A DNA stretch of 64,000 bases, taken from Tubiluchus corallicola. Lineage: Eukaryota; Priapulida; Priapulimorpha; Priapulimorphida; Tubiluchidae. Shown one piece after another: positions 11,106-23,200 of this stretch. Location of the stretch: positions 15,001-79,000 of the forward strand of contig JAQGDQ010000399.1 in the NCBI GenBank assembly GCA_030141605.1, given 5' to 3'. The translations under genes and the position numbers were made by a program. The notes beneath the pieces are model-generated. The model was not told where the DNA came from. It saw only the letters and a program-made list of their open reading frames with translations, and did no database searches. Numbering within the stretch: the stretch's first letter is position 1; every line of letters begins with the position of its first letter.

Positions 11106-11126
11106 GAGTTAAATGATAATTGAACT

Positions 11127-11775
11127 TCATGATGCGTGCCCTGCTTACATGATGCGTACCTTGCCTACATAATGTGTACCCTGCTTACATGATGCGTACT
11201 CTGCTTACATGATGCGTACCCTGCTTATATGATGCGTACTCTGCTTACATGATGCGTACCCTGCTTACATGATGTGTACCCTGCTTACATGATGCGTACT
11301 CTGCTTACATGATGTGTACCCTGCTGACATGATGTGTACCCTGCTTACATGATGCGTACCCTGCTTACATGATGCGTACCCTGCTTACATGATGCGTACC
11401 CTGCTTACATGATGTGTACCCTCCCTGCTTACATGATGTGTACCCTGCTTACATGATGCGTACCCTGCTTACATGATCTGTACCCTGCTTACATGGTGCG
11501 TACCTTGCTTACATGATCTGTACCCTGCTTACATGATGCGTACCTTGCTTACATGATCTGTACCCTGCTTACATGATGCGTACCCTGCTTACATGATCTG
11601 TACCCTGCTTACATGATGCGTACCCTGCTTACATGATCTGTACCCTGCTTACATGATGTGTACCCTGCTTACATGATGCGTACCCTGCTTACATGATGTG
11701 TACCCTGCTTACATGATGTGTACCCTGCTTACATGATGTGTACCCTGCTTACATGATGTATACCTTGCTTACAGA
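11127..11775. repeat. 20-bp minisatellite, about 32 copies
   Basis: The unit is TGATGCGTACCCTGCTTACA. The variable position reads GCGTACC, GTGTACC or TCTGTACC. From about 11454 to 11654, GCG-type and CTG-type units alternate strictly, giving five 40-bp higher-order dimers. One unit carries a 4-bp insertion near 11412. It is non-coding and too regular, with no spacers, for a CRISPR. Confidence 0.95.
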
Positions 11776-12301
11776 TGTAGAAAATGCTTTCATAAAATGA
11801 CAAAATTAGTACTAAAAATGTTAATAGTAGGCGGTCAAATATTCATACAACAGTCATAACTGAAAAATAAATTACCCATTTAGCTGAAGATTTCATTTAG
11901 ACCGGTATTGTTTGAATATCATACCAAATCCGCTGATGTCTAAATAACGAGGTTTATCAGACGAGCAATGAAAGTGGATCTGAGAGATATTATAGCCTTG
12001 AGGGCATTAACGTGTACACACGAGGTAATATGATGTCCTGAAAAGTTTAACTCTTCTCTCGGCCGCGCTATAATCTTCGCAGCAGGTTGTGTTCCGCTCT
12101 GAAAATTCTTTTGCTTTGAGATCGACGCGAAAACGATGAAATATTATAATAAAATAAATGGTATTTTTATTATAACACAGTTGCCTCAACTGTCTATTAC
12201 AAGTTTGATTTGTTTTAAGCTTTCGTTGTAGAAGTTCCAGTTTGTTGTTGCGAGTATCTTTATGTTGGTGTCAGTTTCTTTAATGTGCCACGGTAGCAAA
12301 T
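11776..12301. other. Intergenic, nothing recognised
   Basis: AT-rich sequence with no supported gene. Confidence 0.3.
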
Positions 12302-12946
12302 TTAAAGGAAAGGTCAAGCCTTCTAGGAGGTTAAGCTTATTTCAATGTTCGCGAAAAATGCTACAAGGATTTAATAATAAAACTTCAGTAAACGTCTCGT
12401 GTAACTAGTAAAACCACTTTAAAGTCACGATCACTTCATGTTTTGGTGCTTCCATTTTCAAAACCTATTCGTCTTCCAATGACGTCATTTGTCCCGAACA
12501 AAAGTAGTGCACTGTCAGTCTTCATCATAAGTATAACAAGCTTTTACAGAATAACTAGACAGCTAATTTTGTATACATTAGGTAAGCTGCAGAAGTTTTA
12601 ATTTGTTAACGCAGCTCGCGCTCACGGAAACCCGCGACGCGCTTACGAAAAGTCACGAAGTCTCACAGTTACGTCATGATTTTCAAATGAATGGGGCAAC
12701 CACCACTCCTCAAAAATTTCTATTCACAAATAGTATATTTTACATTTATGCTTTATAGACAGTTCTTTGCAAATTTCTTTGTTATATTTTTCTAAGTTTA
12801 AGTGATAATAGTAAAATAAACCCAAAATACTGAGTGACTTGTTCTTTCCTTTAACACACCGCAAACCGTTTCAGTGATAACAGTAAAATAAACCCAACAT
12901 ACTGAGTGACTTGCTCTTTCCTTTAGCACACCACAAACAGTTTAAG
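12302..12946 (+). mobile_element. MITE family A, copy 4, full length with duplicated 3' end
   Basis: This is the best copy. The left end is TTAAAGGAAAGGTCAAGCC and the right end, at 12854, is CTTGTTCTTTCCTTTAA. These are inverted repeats of about 19 bp, so the element is bounded by TTAA on both sides (about 553 bp). The final ~75 bp is then repeated in tandem (to about 12946, again ending CTTTCCTTTAG). TGACGTCA lies at 12480-12487. The TTAA duplication resembles piggyBac targeting, though the ends do not begin with CCC. Confidence 0.85.
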
Positions 12947-12948
12947 TG

Positions 12949-15160
12949 ATATAGACATAGACATAGAACATTTATTTTCTCCATTTGTTTGACATGATAA
13001 GCTTTTTTAAATATTACTTAATTATAGTAGTGGAGCAGGGCAGGGAAGGACCATAGGGTCATCTAGTCTCCTGCCCTGTCTTATAATTAAATTAGTATAT
13101 TAAAAGTAAATGGTGAGACTGCGGATAACAAAATCAAATAGGAAAAAAATAATAATAATAAACAGTATATATGAAAACAAAGTATAAATGAAAACAGTAT
13201 AAGTGAAAACAAAAAAATAATAAAGTTAGATGACACCTAAATCTAAACAAAACAATACAATTAATACAAGTAATTATGATTATTATATATATTTTCAAAT
13301 AGGGGCCTTATTGACAGGGGATTTTGACTGTATGGAGAGATAAAATAAGTATCAAAAAAGTGTAATATAGAAAATTTAAGAGAAAAAGTAAGTATAAGAA
13401 AGAGCAACAATTACTTAGGAAATGAGAAAAAAAACACTTGATAGCTTGCTTATTAGTCTTACAAGTTATGTATTACAGGTATATTCATTTAGTAAGAATT
13501 TTGTGTATTTTTTGGAAGCAGAAAATAAGCTACCTCCAAAGGTATCTTTTGGCAACGAGTTCCATAATTTAACTCCTCGTGATTTTAAGCTATTGAAACC
13601 ATGTCGGGTAAAAAATCTCTCCACAAAATACTGTTCATTAGAAGCAGCTCTTGTGGAGTAGGAATGTATATCAGAAACATTAGTGAAATATTCACTAAAA
13701 AGTTCGGGTAATAAACCAGCATTGAATTTATACATAAATTTGAACAACTCAAGATTGTAAATATCTTTTGCTTTTAAAATTTCTAATTTTACGAACGATG
13801 GTGTAGCATGATCATATTTGCGAGCAAAAGTTATTAGTTTTACTATTTTGTTTTGTTGTGTCTGTATTAATTTTTGAATTGATGCAAAAGCCGTACCCCA
13901 TGTTAAGATGGAATATTGTAAATAAGGGAAAACTAACGAATTATATAGAAGTTTCAGAATATATTGGTCAACGTAGTGCCTTACTTTTAAAATTATTCCA
14001 GTAATTCGACTTAATTTGTATGTTATGTGTTTTATATGTGGTTCCCATGTTAATTTATTATCAATGAGTAGGCCCAAGTATTTGATGTTGTCTGTTTCTT
14101 CAATTTTGTGTTTGTTTATTATAATATGAAATTTTGGATTATTAGCATTGTTAATTTGCTTATTGTTGATTATCATAAATTTGGTTTTTTTGTAGTTAAT
14201 TGATAGCTGGTTTGCCCTCATCCACAGGTCTATTTTTTCATTTCGTCATTAACAGATTTTTGCAGATTATTTATATTGGAGTCAGACATGAACAAATTAG
14301 TGTCATCGGCAAATATTCGGGTTCGAAAGTTGCTGCATGTGGGAAGATCGTTAATATAAATTAAGAATAGAAGAGGTCCTAAATTAGAGCCTTGTGGCAC
14401 TCCACACGATATGTGTTTATAGTCTGATGATACATTGTTAATAGATATGAATTGTTTTCTGTTAGTTAGATATGACTGAATTAGTTGCAAAGGTAGACCT
14501 CTGATGCCATAATGGTTTAATTTGGCTATTAGTATACTATGCTGTACGGTATCAAAAGCTTTTGATAAGTCTAAAAATATTCCGCAATTCAGTAATTTTT
14601 TGTCAGTGTCTAGAGAGATCGTGTCTATTAATTCGGATACAGCAAGGGCAGTTGAATAATTTTTTCTGAAACCAAACTGGTATTTACTTAGGATATTACT
14701 TTTCACAACAAACTGGTATAATCTCTTGTAAATTAGCCTCTCAAAAACTTTTGATACTGGTGATAAGAGAGATATTGGTCTGTAATTGCCAGGTTCATGT
14801 GGAGAGCCAGTTTTATATAAAGGAATAACTTTTGCTATTTTTAATATATTTGGAAAAGTTCCAGCATTAACCGATTTATTAAACAGTAATGTGAGTATTG
14901 GTGAAATAATTTGACTTGCAGATTTAAAAAAAGATATTGGTATATTTTGTGGTCCTGGTGATTTGTTTGAATTAAGTGTGTTTAAAAGTGTGCATGTTTC
15001 ATTTTCAGTAATAGGATTAATGAAAAAAGAATTTGGGTTAGGGTTTTTCAAAAAGTCAGTAAAATTAACGTTAGGTTTAGGTATTTTGGCAGCCATGTCA
15101 GGGCCTATATTTACAAAAAACTCATTTAGTTTACTGGCAATATCATAATGTGCAAATAAT
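12949..15160 (-). mobile_element. CR1/Jockey-type LINE, 5'-truncated, frameshifted RT
   Basis: On the minus strand, a reverse transcriptase of the CR1/Jockey superfamily runs from about 15150 to 13466. Visible motifs are NKSPGPQNIP, GNYRPISLLSPVSKVFERL, FGFRKNYSTA, FLDLSKAFDT, GVPQGSNLGPLLFLIYINDL and the catalytic FADD. The C-terminal region ends VKLWNSLP. The frame breaks once near 14222-14240 in an A-run: the first part ends NDEMKK-stop and the second resumes at MRANQLSINYKK, consistent with a single-base loss. There is no endonuclease region, so the copy is 5'-truncated. The 3' UTR has a hairpin and a short (TATGTC)-type tail at 12949-12969. Confidence 0.9.
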
Positions 15161-15619
15161 CCATTGATTTTGGTTTAGTGTTTAGGCTATAACAGCCTAT
15201 GATATTTTATTGATGTGTAACTTTATAGTTCTGTTTACTTTGGACCACCAGTAGTTGTGGTAAAATATACAGTGTTACAGTTCACCATAGTGCTTTTGTG
15301 CACACAACTAGTAACGTTAAAGAAGAATTAAAGTTGTAGTAACATAAAATTCATAGCTTTTGAAATTACAATGAATTGAAATTGATGACAGCATTTAGAT
15401 ATGTTATTCTTTGTGTGTTTTTACAATGGCAGTGGCTAGAGGTACGGATCTGTACTCGTCTTTTCTGTAATACTATTTTTGCAACAAATATGGATCCGTG
15501 CTTTTTGTGACATTTACAAAACATACGGGTTTTGACAATTTTTACGACATACGGCGTTTGACCATGTGCCCTGCACATCATTGAAAAGTACATGCCCACT
15601 TCATGTGAGATCACTGACA
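15161..15619. other. Spacer between the two inverted LINE copies
   Basis: Non-coding sequence with no recognised element. It separates the 5'-truncated end of the minus-strand LINE from that of the plus-strand LINE. Confidence 0.4.
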
Positions 15620-16749
15620 GAAAACATCAAATACTTGGGCCTACTCATTGATAATAAATTAACATGGGAACCACATATAAAACACATAACATACAAATTA
15701 AGTCGAATTACTGGAATAATTTTAAAAGTAAGGCACTACGTTGACCAATATATTCTGAAACTTCTATATAATTCGTTAGTTTTCCCTTATTTACAATATT
15801 CCATCTTAACATGGGGTACGGCTTTTGCATCAATTCAAAAATTAATACAGACACAACAAAACAAAATAGTAAAACTAATAACTTTTGCTCGCAAATATGA
15901 TCATGCTACACCATCGTTCGTAAAATTAGAAATTTTAAAAGTAAGAGATATTTACAATCTTGAGTTGTTCAAATTTATGTATAAATTCAATGCTGGTTTA
16001 TTACCCGAACTTTTTAGTGAATATTTCACTAATGTTTCTGATATACATTCCTACTCCACAAGAGCTGCTTCTAATGAACAGTATTTTGTGGAGAGATTTT
16101 TTACCCGACATGGTTTCAATAGCTTAAAATCACGAGGAGTTAAATTATGGAACTCGTTGCCAAAAGATACCTTTGGAGGTAGCTTATTTTCTGCTTCCAA
16201 AAAATACACAAAATTCTTACTAAATGAATATACCTGTAATACATAACTTGTAAGACTAATAAGCAAGCTATCAAGTGTTTTTTTCTCATCTCCTAAGTAA
16301 TTGTTGCTCTTTCTTATACTAACTTTTTCTCTTAAATTTTCTATATTACACTTTTTTGATACTTATTTTATCTCTCCATACAGTCAAAATCCCCTGTCAA
16401 TAAGGCCCCTATTTGAAAATATATGTAATAATCATAATTACTTGTATTAATTGTATTGTTTTGTTTAGATTTAGGTGTCATCTAACTTTATTATTTTTTG
16501 TTTTCACTTATACTGTTTTCATTTATACTTTGTTTTCATTTATACTGTTTAATATTATTATTTCTTTCCTATTTGATTTTGTTATCCGCAGTCTCACCAT
16601 TTACTTTTAATATACTAATTTAATTATAAGACAGGGCAGGAGACTAGATGACCCTATGGTCCTTCCCTGCCCTGCTCCACTACTATAATTAAGTAATATT
16701 TAAAAAAACTTGTCATGTCAAACAAATGGAGAAAATAAATGTTCTATGT
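15620..16749 (+). mobile_element. Second copy of the LINE 3' end, inverted
   Basis: This copy is severely 5'-truncated: similarity begins at about 15623 (aacatcaaatacttgggcc). It contains only the RT C-terminal region (KYLGLLIDNKLTWEPHI to VKLWNSLP, stop at 16244-16246) and the 3' UTR. It matches the reverse complement of 12961-14089 almost base for base; the encoded segment differs only at KVRD versus KAKD. Near-identity implies recent insertion. Both copies end at AAATAAATGTTCTATGT. Confidence 0.92.
16632..16674 (+). other. Structured hairpin near LINE 3' end
   Basis: A perfect 9-bp stem (CAGGGCAGG at 16632-16640 with CCTGCCCTG at 16666-16674) encloses AGACTAGATGACC, a CTAT loop and GGTCCTTC, with an inner GACC/GGTC stem. 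Outside it, TAATTATA pairs with TATAATTA. The same layout occurs at 41845-41887 in another LINE tail. It is likely the RNA element by which the encoded RT recognises its template. Confidence 0.7.
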
Positions 16750-17211
16750 ACTGATGCTCTATCGTGAGTATTAGGTTGTAGTATTAGTAGGTGAGGCCCT
16801 ATGAGCTTCGTGACCCTAATCCTGTGCATGTGCGAGCTATTAAATAAATAAAAACAACAATAAAAACCGTGGCTAAATCAAGAAGATTCAGCTGTAAAGC
16901 AGAATCTCAAATATGAATATAATTAGGAGTTTGAGACTTTGAGGACGATTTCCGTTAACACCGAGTTCTGCTGCACGATTGAAACTATTAATTTTGTAAA
17001 ACGAGAGTGCGCTGTGACACGCTGGAAATCGTACTGCTGCACCCAAACAGTACGCTTTGATATTATTATTTTGATTTTACAAAAATTTAATAATCTCAAT
17101 GAAATTTAAAAGTGATGCAGTGAATGGTTTGATGTGTTTATCTTTGTATAGTAAAACATAATTGTGTTCAATTTTAAACTTTTTTGTTTCAGTGTCTAAA
17201 CTTTTATTAAA
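16750..17211. other. Upstream of the Argonaute start codon
   Basis: About 16760-16855 looks like another short retroelement tail: a GAGCTTCGTGACCC stretch followed by AAATAAATAAAAACAAC. A pyrimidine tract and acceptor (tttttgtttcag, ending 17192) lies 19 bases before the Argonaute ATG, so the true first exon and promoter lie further upstream and were not located. Confidence 0.4.
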
Positions 17212-20200
17212 ATGCCAAGAAAGAAGCAAAAAAAACGTGGAGGAAGATCTAGTGGTAAACTCAATTTTGAATTAAATTCTGACATAGTGGCATTGAGATT
17301 TAATTACAGTACTTGCGGTATTGTAGACCTGTATTGTTTAATTGGGACTTGCACTAATAAAATGAATCAGCTTACAATATTAATAAAATGTTTATGTTGA
17401 GACAGTGTACACAAACATTTATATTCGAAAAACATGTTTGGATGTTGGAAAACACTGCTTATTTCTGCACATTATGGACAAAATATTAGCAGAATATTAT
17501 TTGAATATTTGGGTTTTTTCTTATCTTGGTATCCCAGACTCTGGTGCAGGAAGAAAAGACTTGCCAGAGAGGAAAGAAACAGTGAGTGAAAAACCTGAAA
17601 CTGAGGAAGCCAGCACTTCCGGTGACAAAGGAGATGTGGCAGGTGCATCAACTTCTGTAAAAGAAATAGGTATCTGACACATTTTATGATAATATCATAT
17701 TTGTAGCAATCATGCTATTGTGCTTGTGGTTGTTATACTGTGATTGGCATCGCTAATACAAATGTTGTGAACCTAGCTAATAACTGGCAGCTCTGGAATT
17801 TTTCGAAGTCTTGTCATTTTGCCCATTACTGAAAATTTTTGAATTGTTTACTATCAAACCAGTCCCCATTTGTATTTTGTTTATAATGAACATTTGTTTT
17901 GTTACATTGAATTTGACCATAATGAACATTTTCTAATAAAATGAATTAACTAGTAACGAGCCTTTTCCATTCTGGGCACACTGAATCCTAAACAAGTTTT
18001 TCCTTATGTAGCTTTGTCTAAGAAGTGAGTTATTCAAATGAACTACTCAATTAGCTTTTCATTTTTCTGCTTGATACATAGAACCCTGTTACTCGTAAGT
18101 GAATATAGTCGGCTCCATTTATTAAGCTCACATTAATTTAATCGGTCGCCTAATTGACTGAAAAGGTCTTGTACAGGTCGCTCCTATTTAAATGTTTATA
18201 AAAACTGTTGGCAATTGAGTCGAATAACTCCGCATAATTGATTCAATATTTTTGTTTCGGGTGCTTAAAATAAGCACCTGTGCGTAATCAGAGAGCTTTT
18301 GCTACTTTTAAGTCCCCCTGTACTTTGCTGCTTTTTCACTATACTTTAGTAGTCATGTGCAATCACGTGAAGTACCATTTTTATAAGTAGGTTTGTTTAT
18401 CATGTGCTGTTACACTAATGTAGAGTTTTTGCTTTGGATCTGTTACCCCCTTGTCTGCTGTACATACTAAGCTGATCAGTGATGACTCGAGCTTCTATAC
18501 CAGTAATACCACACCTGTCAGCTCATAGATACAGTTGGTTAATTGGGTCAGAACTTCTATCCCAAAGTGAGTCTGTTAAGCGGCAGCTACTGTATTATGC
18601 TGAATCAGATTCATCCTGTACAAAATAATAATAATTGTTTATGCTGTATTGAAAGAATTATTCTGACAAAGTTTTCTTTGAATAGGAGCACCAGTGCACA
18701 ATTTTTATGAGAGAATGGTACTTTAAGGCTCTCATGGATCATATAGTCTCTGACAGAAGCTAGCCTATCTTGAACTTTTATGTTCAAATTCTTTTCTTTA
18801 TTATGCTCTACTCCAGACTGAATAAGACCTAGTGTACAATTTTACTAACTCTCTTAGATCATTATTATTATTTATTTTTGATCAGCAGAATATGTATTGT
18901 ACGTCAATGTGATCATTACATTAAAAAGTTAGTACATTGACAAATAAAAAACAACTGAATAGTGGTTAGTAAGTCACCGATTTTGGCATAGTTATATGTT
19001 ACAACATTACTAAGATAAGGCTTATGTCAAGACAGTGTACAGAAGCATTTACATTAGAAAAATATCTGTGGATGCTAGAAAAGACTATATTTGGCTGTTT
19101 GTGAACATTACAAATGAAATATTAGTGCAGTAAACGCCGTTTATTAGACTCATGGTTAATAAACTCAGTTGCTTAATTGACTCAAAAACACCTGGAATGA
19201 GCTGCTCCTATTCACATGTATATAAAAACTGTCGGTAATTGACTTAAATAACGCTACATAATTGACTCTATATTTTTACTTCAGACACTTAAAATAACGC
19301 ACTTGTGTGTATCCAAAGAGCTTTTACTGTTTTATGTCATCTTTATGTCGATTTTGTGCACTGTAATATACTTAAAAACTGTCATGTTAGGCACAGCTTT
19401 ATAGCTTTGTTTGTAAGCTACAATGTATTTCTCACTGTAATTTTTATACACTACAAGTTCATATATCTTTTATCTTTATTAACGATACAAGTTTAAAGAT
19501 GATCATTTGCAATTTAGTGAGTGCGTGGAAGCAGCAGTTTATTGTGCCTTGAATAGCTGATGCTATAATGGGGTAGATGAAAAACGCAAATAATTGTATT
19601 TGTACTTTATGAGACGAAAACATTATCTTCCAATAAGTTTGCTTTCATTTCTATGTCAGTATATCAGTATATTTTATGTACCAAGAATTCAAAAATTCCT
19701 TCCTTATAATCCCTTTACATTATTTTAGCAAAGGTTGTGCCATTTTTTGATTTGTCATTTTCAAATCATTTTTAAAGCTCCAGGTGGACGTTCTGCTTTG
19801 TTTACCAAAAAACAAGGAAGTGACATTCCAAAGGGAGGTGGCGATGTACCAGATGCAAAAAGAGACACTGCTATGGCAAGAGCACCAGTTTCTGAACAAA
19901 AGCCAAGTGAGTGATATACAGTGACCTTACATAAAGAATAGCTTAGCCTAATAAAGTCAAAAACTTGGATTTGAATACTGCTCATGCGCAGGAGATTCCT
20001 AGCTTACTGTATCAGTTAATACTTTAAAAGTATATCATCCTTCAAGGGCTGTTTTTGCCTAACAATCAAATGCAGTTTTTTGCCAAATAGTAGACCACAG
20101 AATTTCTATTAGAATACAGCTCCCATACACCTTGCATGAGTCTAGCATTTCTGTCTCTGAACATGTATGGCATTTAAATCTGTAGATAAACATGCCACAT

Positions 20201-23200
20201 TCTACATTTTTTCTGCCAGGGTTTTCTCAACGTGTACTTTCAGAAAATCATTAATGGCTGATGCCTGGGCCAAATTATGACCTTCTGGGGCCCCAGGTTA
20301 ATGAAATTATGGACGGACTACTAGCCTGCACACATCTTCATTCGTTTCTACTCGTGATATATTTTAGCCACATTTGCATAACTTGAAGTAAACTTATTGC
20401 TTATTAAGGTAGAATGGTTATCTTTTGTTTGTCAATAAAAATAAACTTTAAGAAGTACCGCTATTTTACTACTTGTTGCAAACCAAATTAGCACCTATTT
20501 TAACACAGCCATAGTGAAAAAAAGATTTTTTTACCAGATTTTACCAAAGCTTGAGAACTTCCAAGCTTATGAGGCCTTAGGCTGCAGGCTATACTAGCCT
20601 ATAGGATAATACAGCCCTGGCTGACATACACATCATTTCTAAACATTTCATAATTCTTATCTATGTCAACATCAACAACTATCTTTTCTAGAACCTGTCC
20701 AGCCCATGTCAGGTGCTGTGGGAGGTGTTGCCGCACGTTTGCAGGAGATGAGCTTGATTAAACCGCCTCTTCGACCAGATGAAGGTGGAAGAGCCGGTCG
20801 CCCAATAAGCCTGAGAGCAAACCACTTTCCGGTAAAGATGCCTCAGCACGGATTTTGGCATCAGTATGATGTATCCATCGAACCACCTCAGCAGCCACAA
20901 AAGAAGATTCCTAAAAGGCTGTGCAGGTATCCAGTTTTTAATTTTAGCCACTGAGCAAACACATAGATAGAAAAATAAAGTTACTACAAACTTTAGAATT
21001 TAAAAATAAAGACAACTAAAGTAAGGCATAAGCCATGACAAATTTGGAATTGCGGGAGTTAAACGTAACTTTTAACAAATGCATATTTAAGTAATTAACT
21101 AAAATTTATAGTGTTACTGCAGGTAATTAGAAAATGTGTTATGTTACTTTAATAGACAACTGTTTGAGCAGTGTGTGAAAGAAAATCAACATCTTTTCGG
21201 ACAAGTCAAGCCAGTATTTGATGGGATGAAGTTTATGATCGCTTCTAATGTTTTGCCATTCCAAGGAGAAGTATGTTCAATGTCTTTTGCAAATGTATTT
21301 CTAGTTTTAAATGCATAGAAACCAAGGTGTTATATGCTAACCGTTCACATTATTAAAGCAATAAAGCGTTTTGCTGTGATTAAGGTGTGTTGATGCCTTA
21401 ACCACACCCAGCACCTGGTGCCCCAGCTCTCTCCTTTACCCCGCGTCACCACATACATGTTTCACAACTTACAGCATACGATTATGTGATACAAATCAGG
21501 GATGAACCGGATATAGTTTTGCCGGATCTGGATCTGCATGAGCCAGATCCGGTTCCGGTTTCAGATCTACAAATTAATGTAAATGATAATTTCATTTGTT
21601 TAGCCTTTTGTTCTTGCGGTTACACCGCCTGTCCATTTTCAGCATCACCGGGTGATTTTAAGTGGAAACAGTGGCAAACGTTGATGTATTATAAATTTAA
21701 ATACTTGATCTAACCTTGGTTTAAACTAGAAAACTGCCAAACTACGTTTTTACTGGCAGTAGATGGTTCTAAATTTTTAGGAGACATTTTAACAGCAATA
21801 ACGCTATCCTTGGATGCTCCTTGATGCATGAAATCATAGCATGAAGATTACTGTTATCGCTTACGCTACAAGCATGGCAGTATAAAAACTAAGCGGTACT
21901 TTCTTAAATTTCTGAAAATTTGAATAGAAATTTTCCAAATTTTTTGAAAAGATTAAAAACTATTCAGGTTATTAAACTGTTGTATATTGTATATTTTGTT
22001 CTTAAACACTCTAATTTTTTCCCAGTTGATGCACAAATGGTAGTTTTGCACACAGAAAAACAGATATACGATCAGTGCAAAATGCGACGAATGTTTTTTT
22101 GTCGAATCCGGATACATTAAAATTACTGGATCTCAGGATCTGGAACCCGATCTGGCACATCCCTAATACAAATTGCGTGTTATTATATATAAAACAAACT
22201 CCATTGTTCTATGTAGGATTTTTCCTATTTAAATTTGTCATTGGCGTCAAAATAAAATATTAATTAAGTAAATCAGCTTCAAAAAAGAAGGTATGATGCC
22301 TGCCAATAGCAAAATATAGTGATTTACAGCACCAGAGGCCACTAGTTATTGGAGTTATTTAACTAAGGTTAAGAGTTAAGAATAAAATCACAAAATTTAA
22401 TTATCATATCACTACCCTTCTTAAGCTAAAATATCTCTGTATTTTCAGTTTTTCAAGTAACTGCTAATGCGTTTAAGGAAGTTGCATCAAATCTTAATAA
22501 TTAAAATTGTCTTTCAAAAAATTATGGTCTTGGCTATCAAAGACTTTAAAAAGGTTTAGAAATGCAGCTACAACAAATTTATTTTCATTTAAATTTGATT
22601 TCCAGTTGCATGTATGATAGCATCAGTAGTAGAGCCCTTTCGTCTAAAACCAAATTAATGTTTACAGACAATATTGTTAGTGTTTTTGTTTAAGTTCAGT
22701 TGTTCTATAGCACTCTCTCCAGAATTTTTCCAACATAATGAATAATGGATATAGGCCGGTAATTATAAATATATATTACACATATATAAACATATATGTA
22801 ATATATATAATCTTTAGTTGTTTAAAGTGGATTAAGAAAACACATGATTCAAGTTTCTCTACAGTGCAGGTGCAAGTGAGTCAGTGCATTATAACATTGA
22901 TAAGATTTTCAAGTAAATAACATTAATTAGGCAAACATATATCAGTTTGGCATAATATATATTATCTGGGCATTAAACAATGCAGTAAATCATCTAAATT
23001 AAACAATACATGAATCTACATCAAAAGAAATGCAAGAATAATAGCAATGTTGTGCTTATTCTTCAGTTAGTAAAGTTACTAAACTCAATATTTATCTTTA
23101 CTTGAACCTTTTGGTTGATTTTATAAAATCTTGAACTATAAACAGTAATAGCCCAATAATTAACAGGGTCAGGTAATGAATCTTTTTTGGGGGACTGGTG

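Noticed and set aside
11127-11775. CRISPR-like regular array
   Set aside because: Units are contiguous 20-mers with no unique spacers, in an animal genome.
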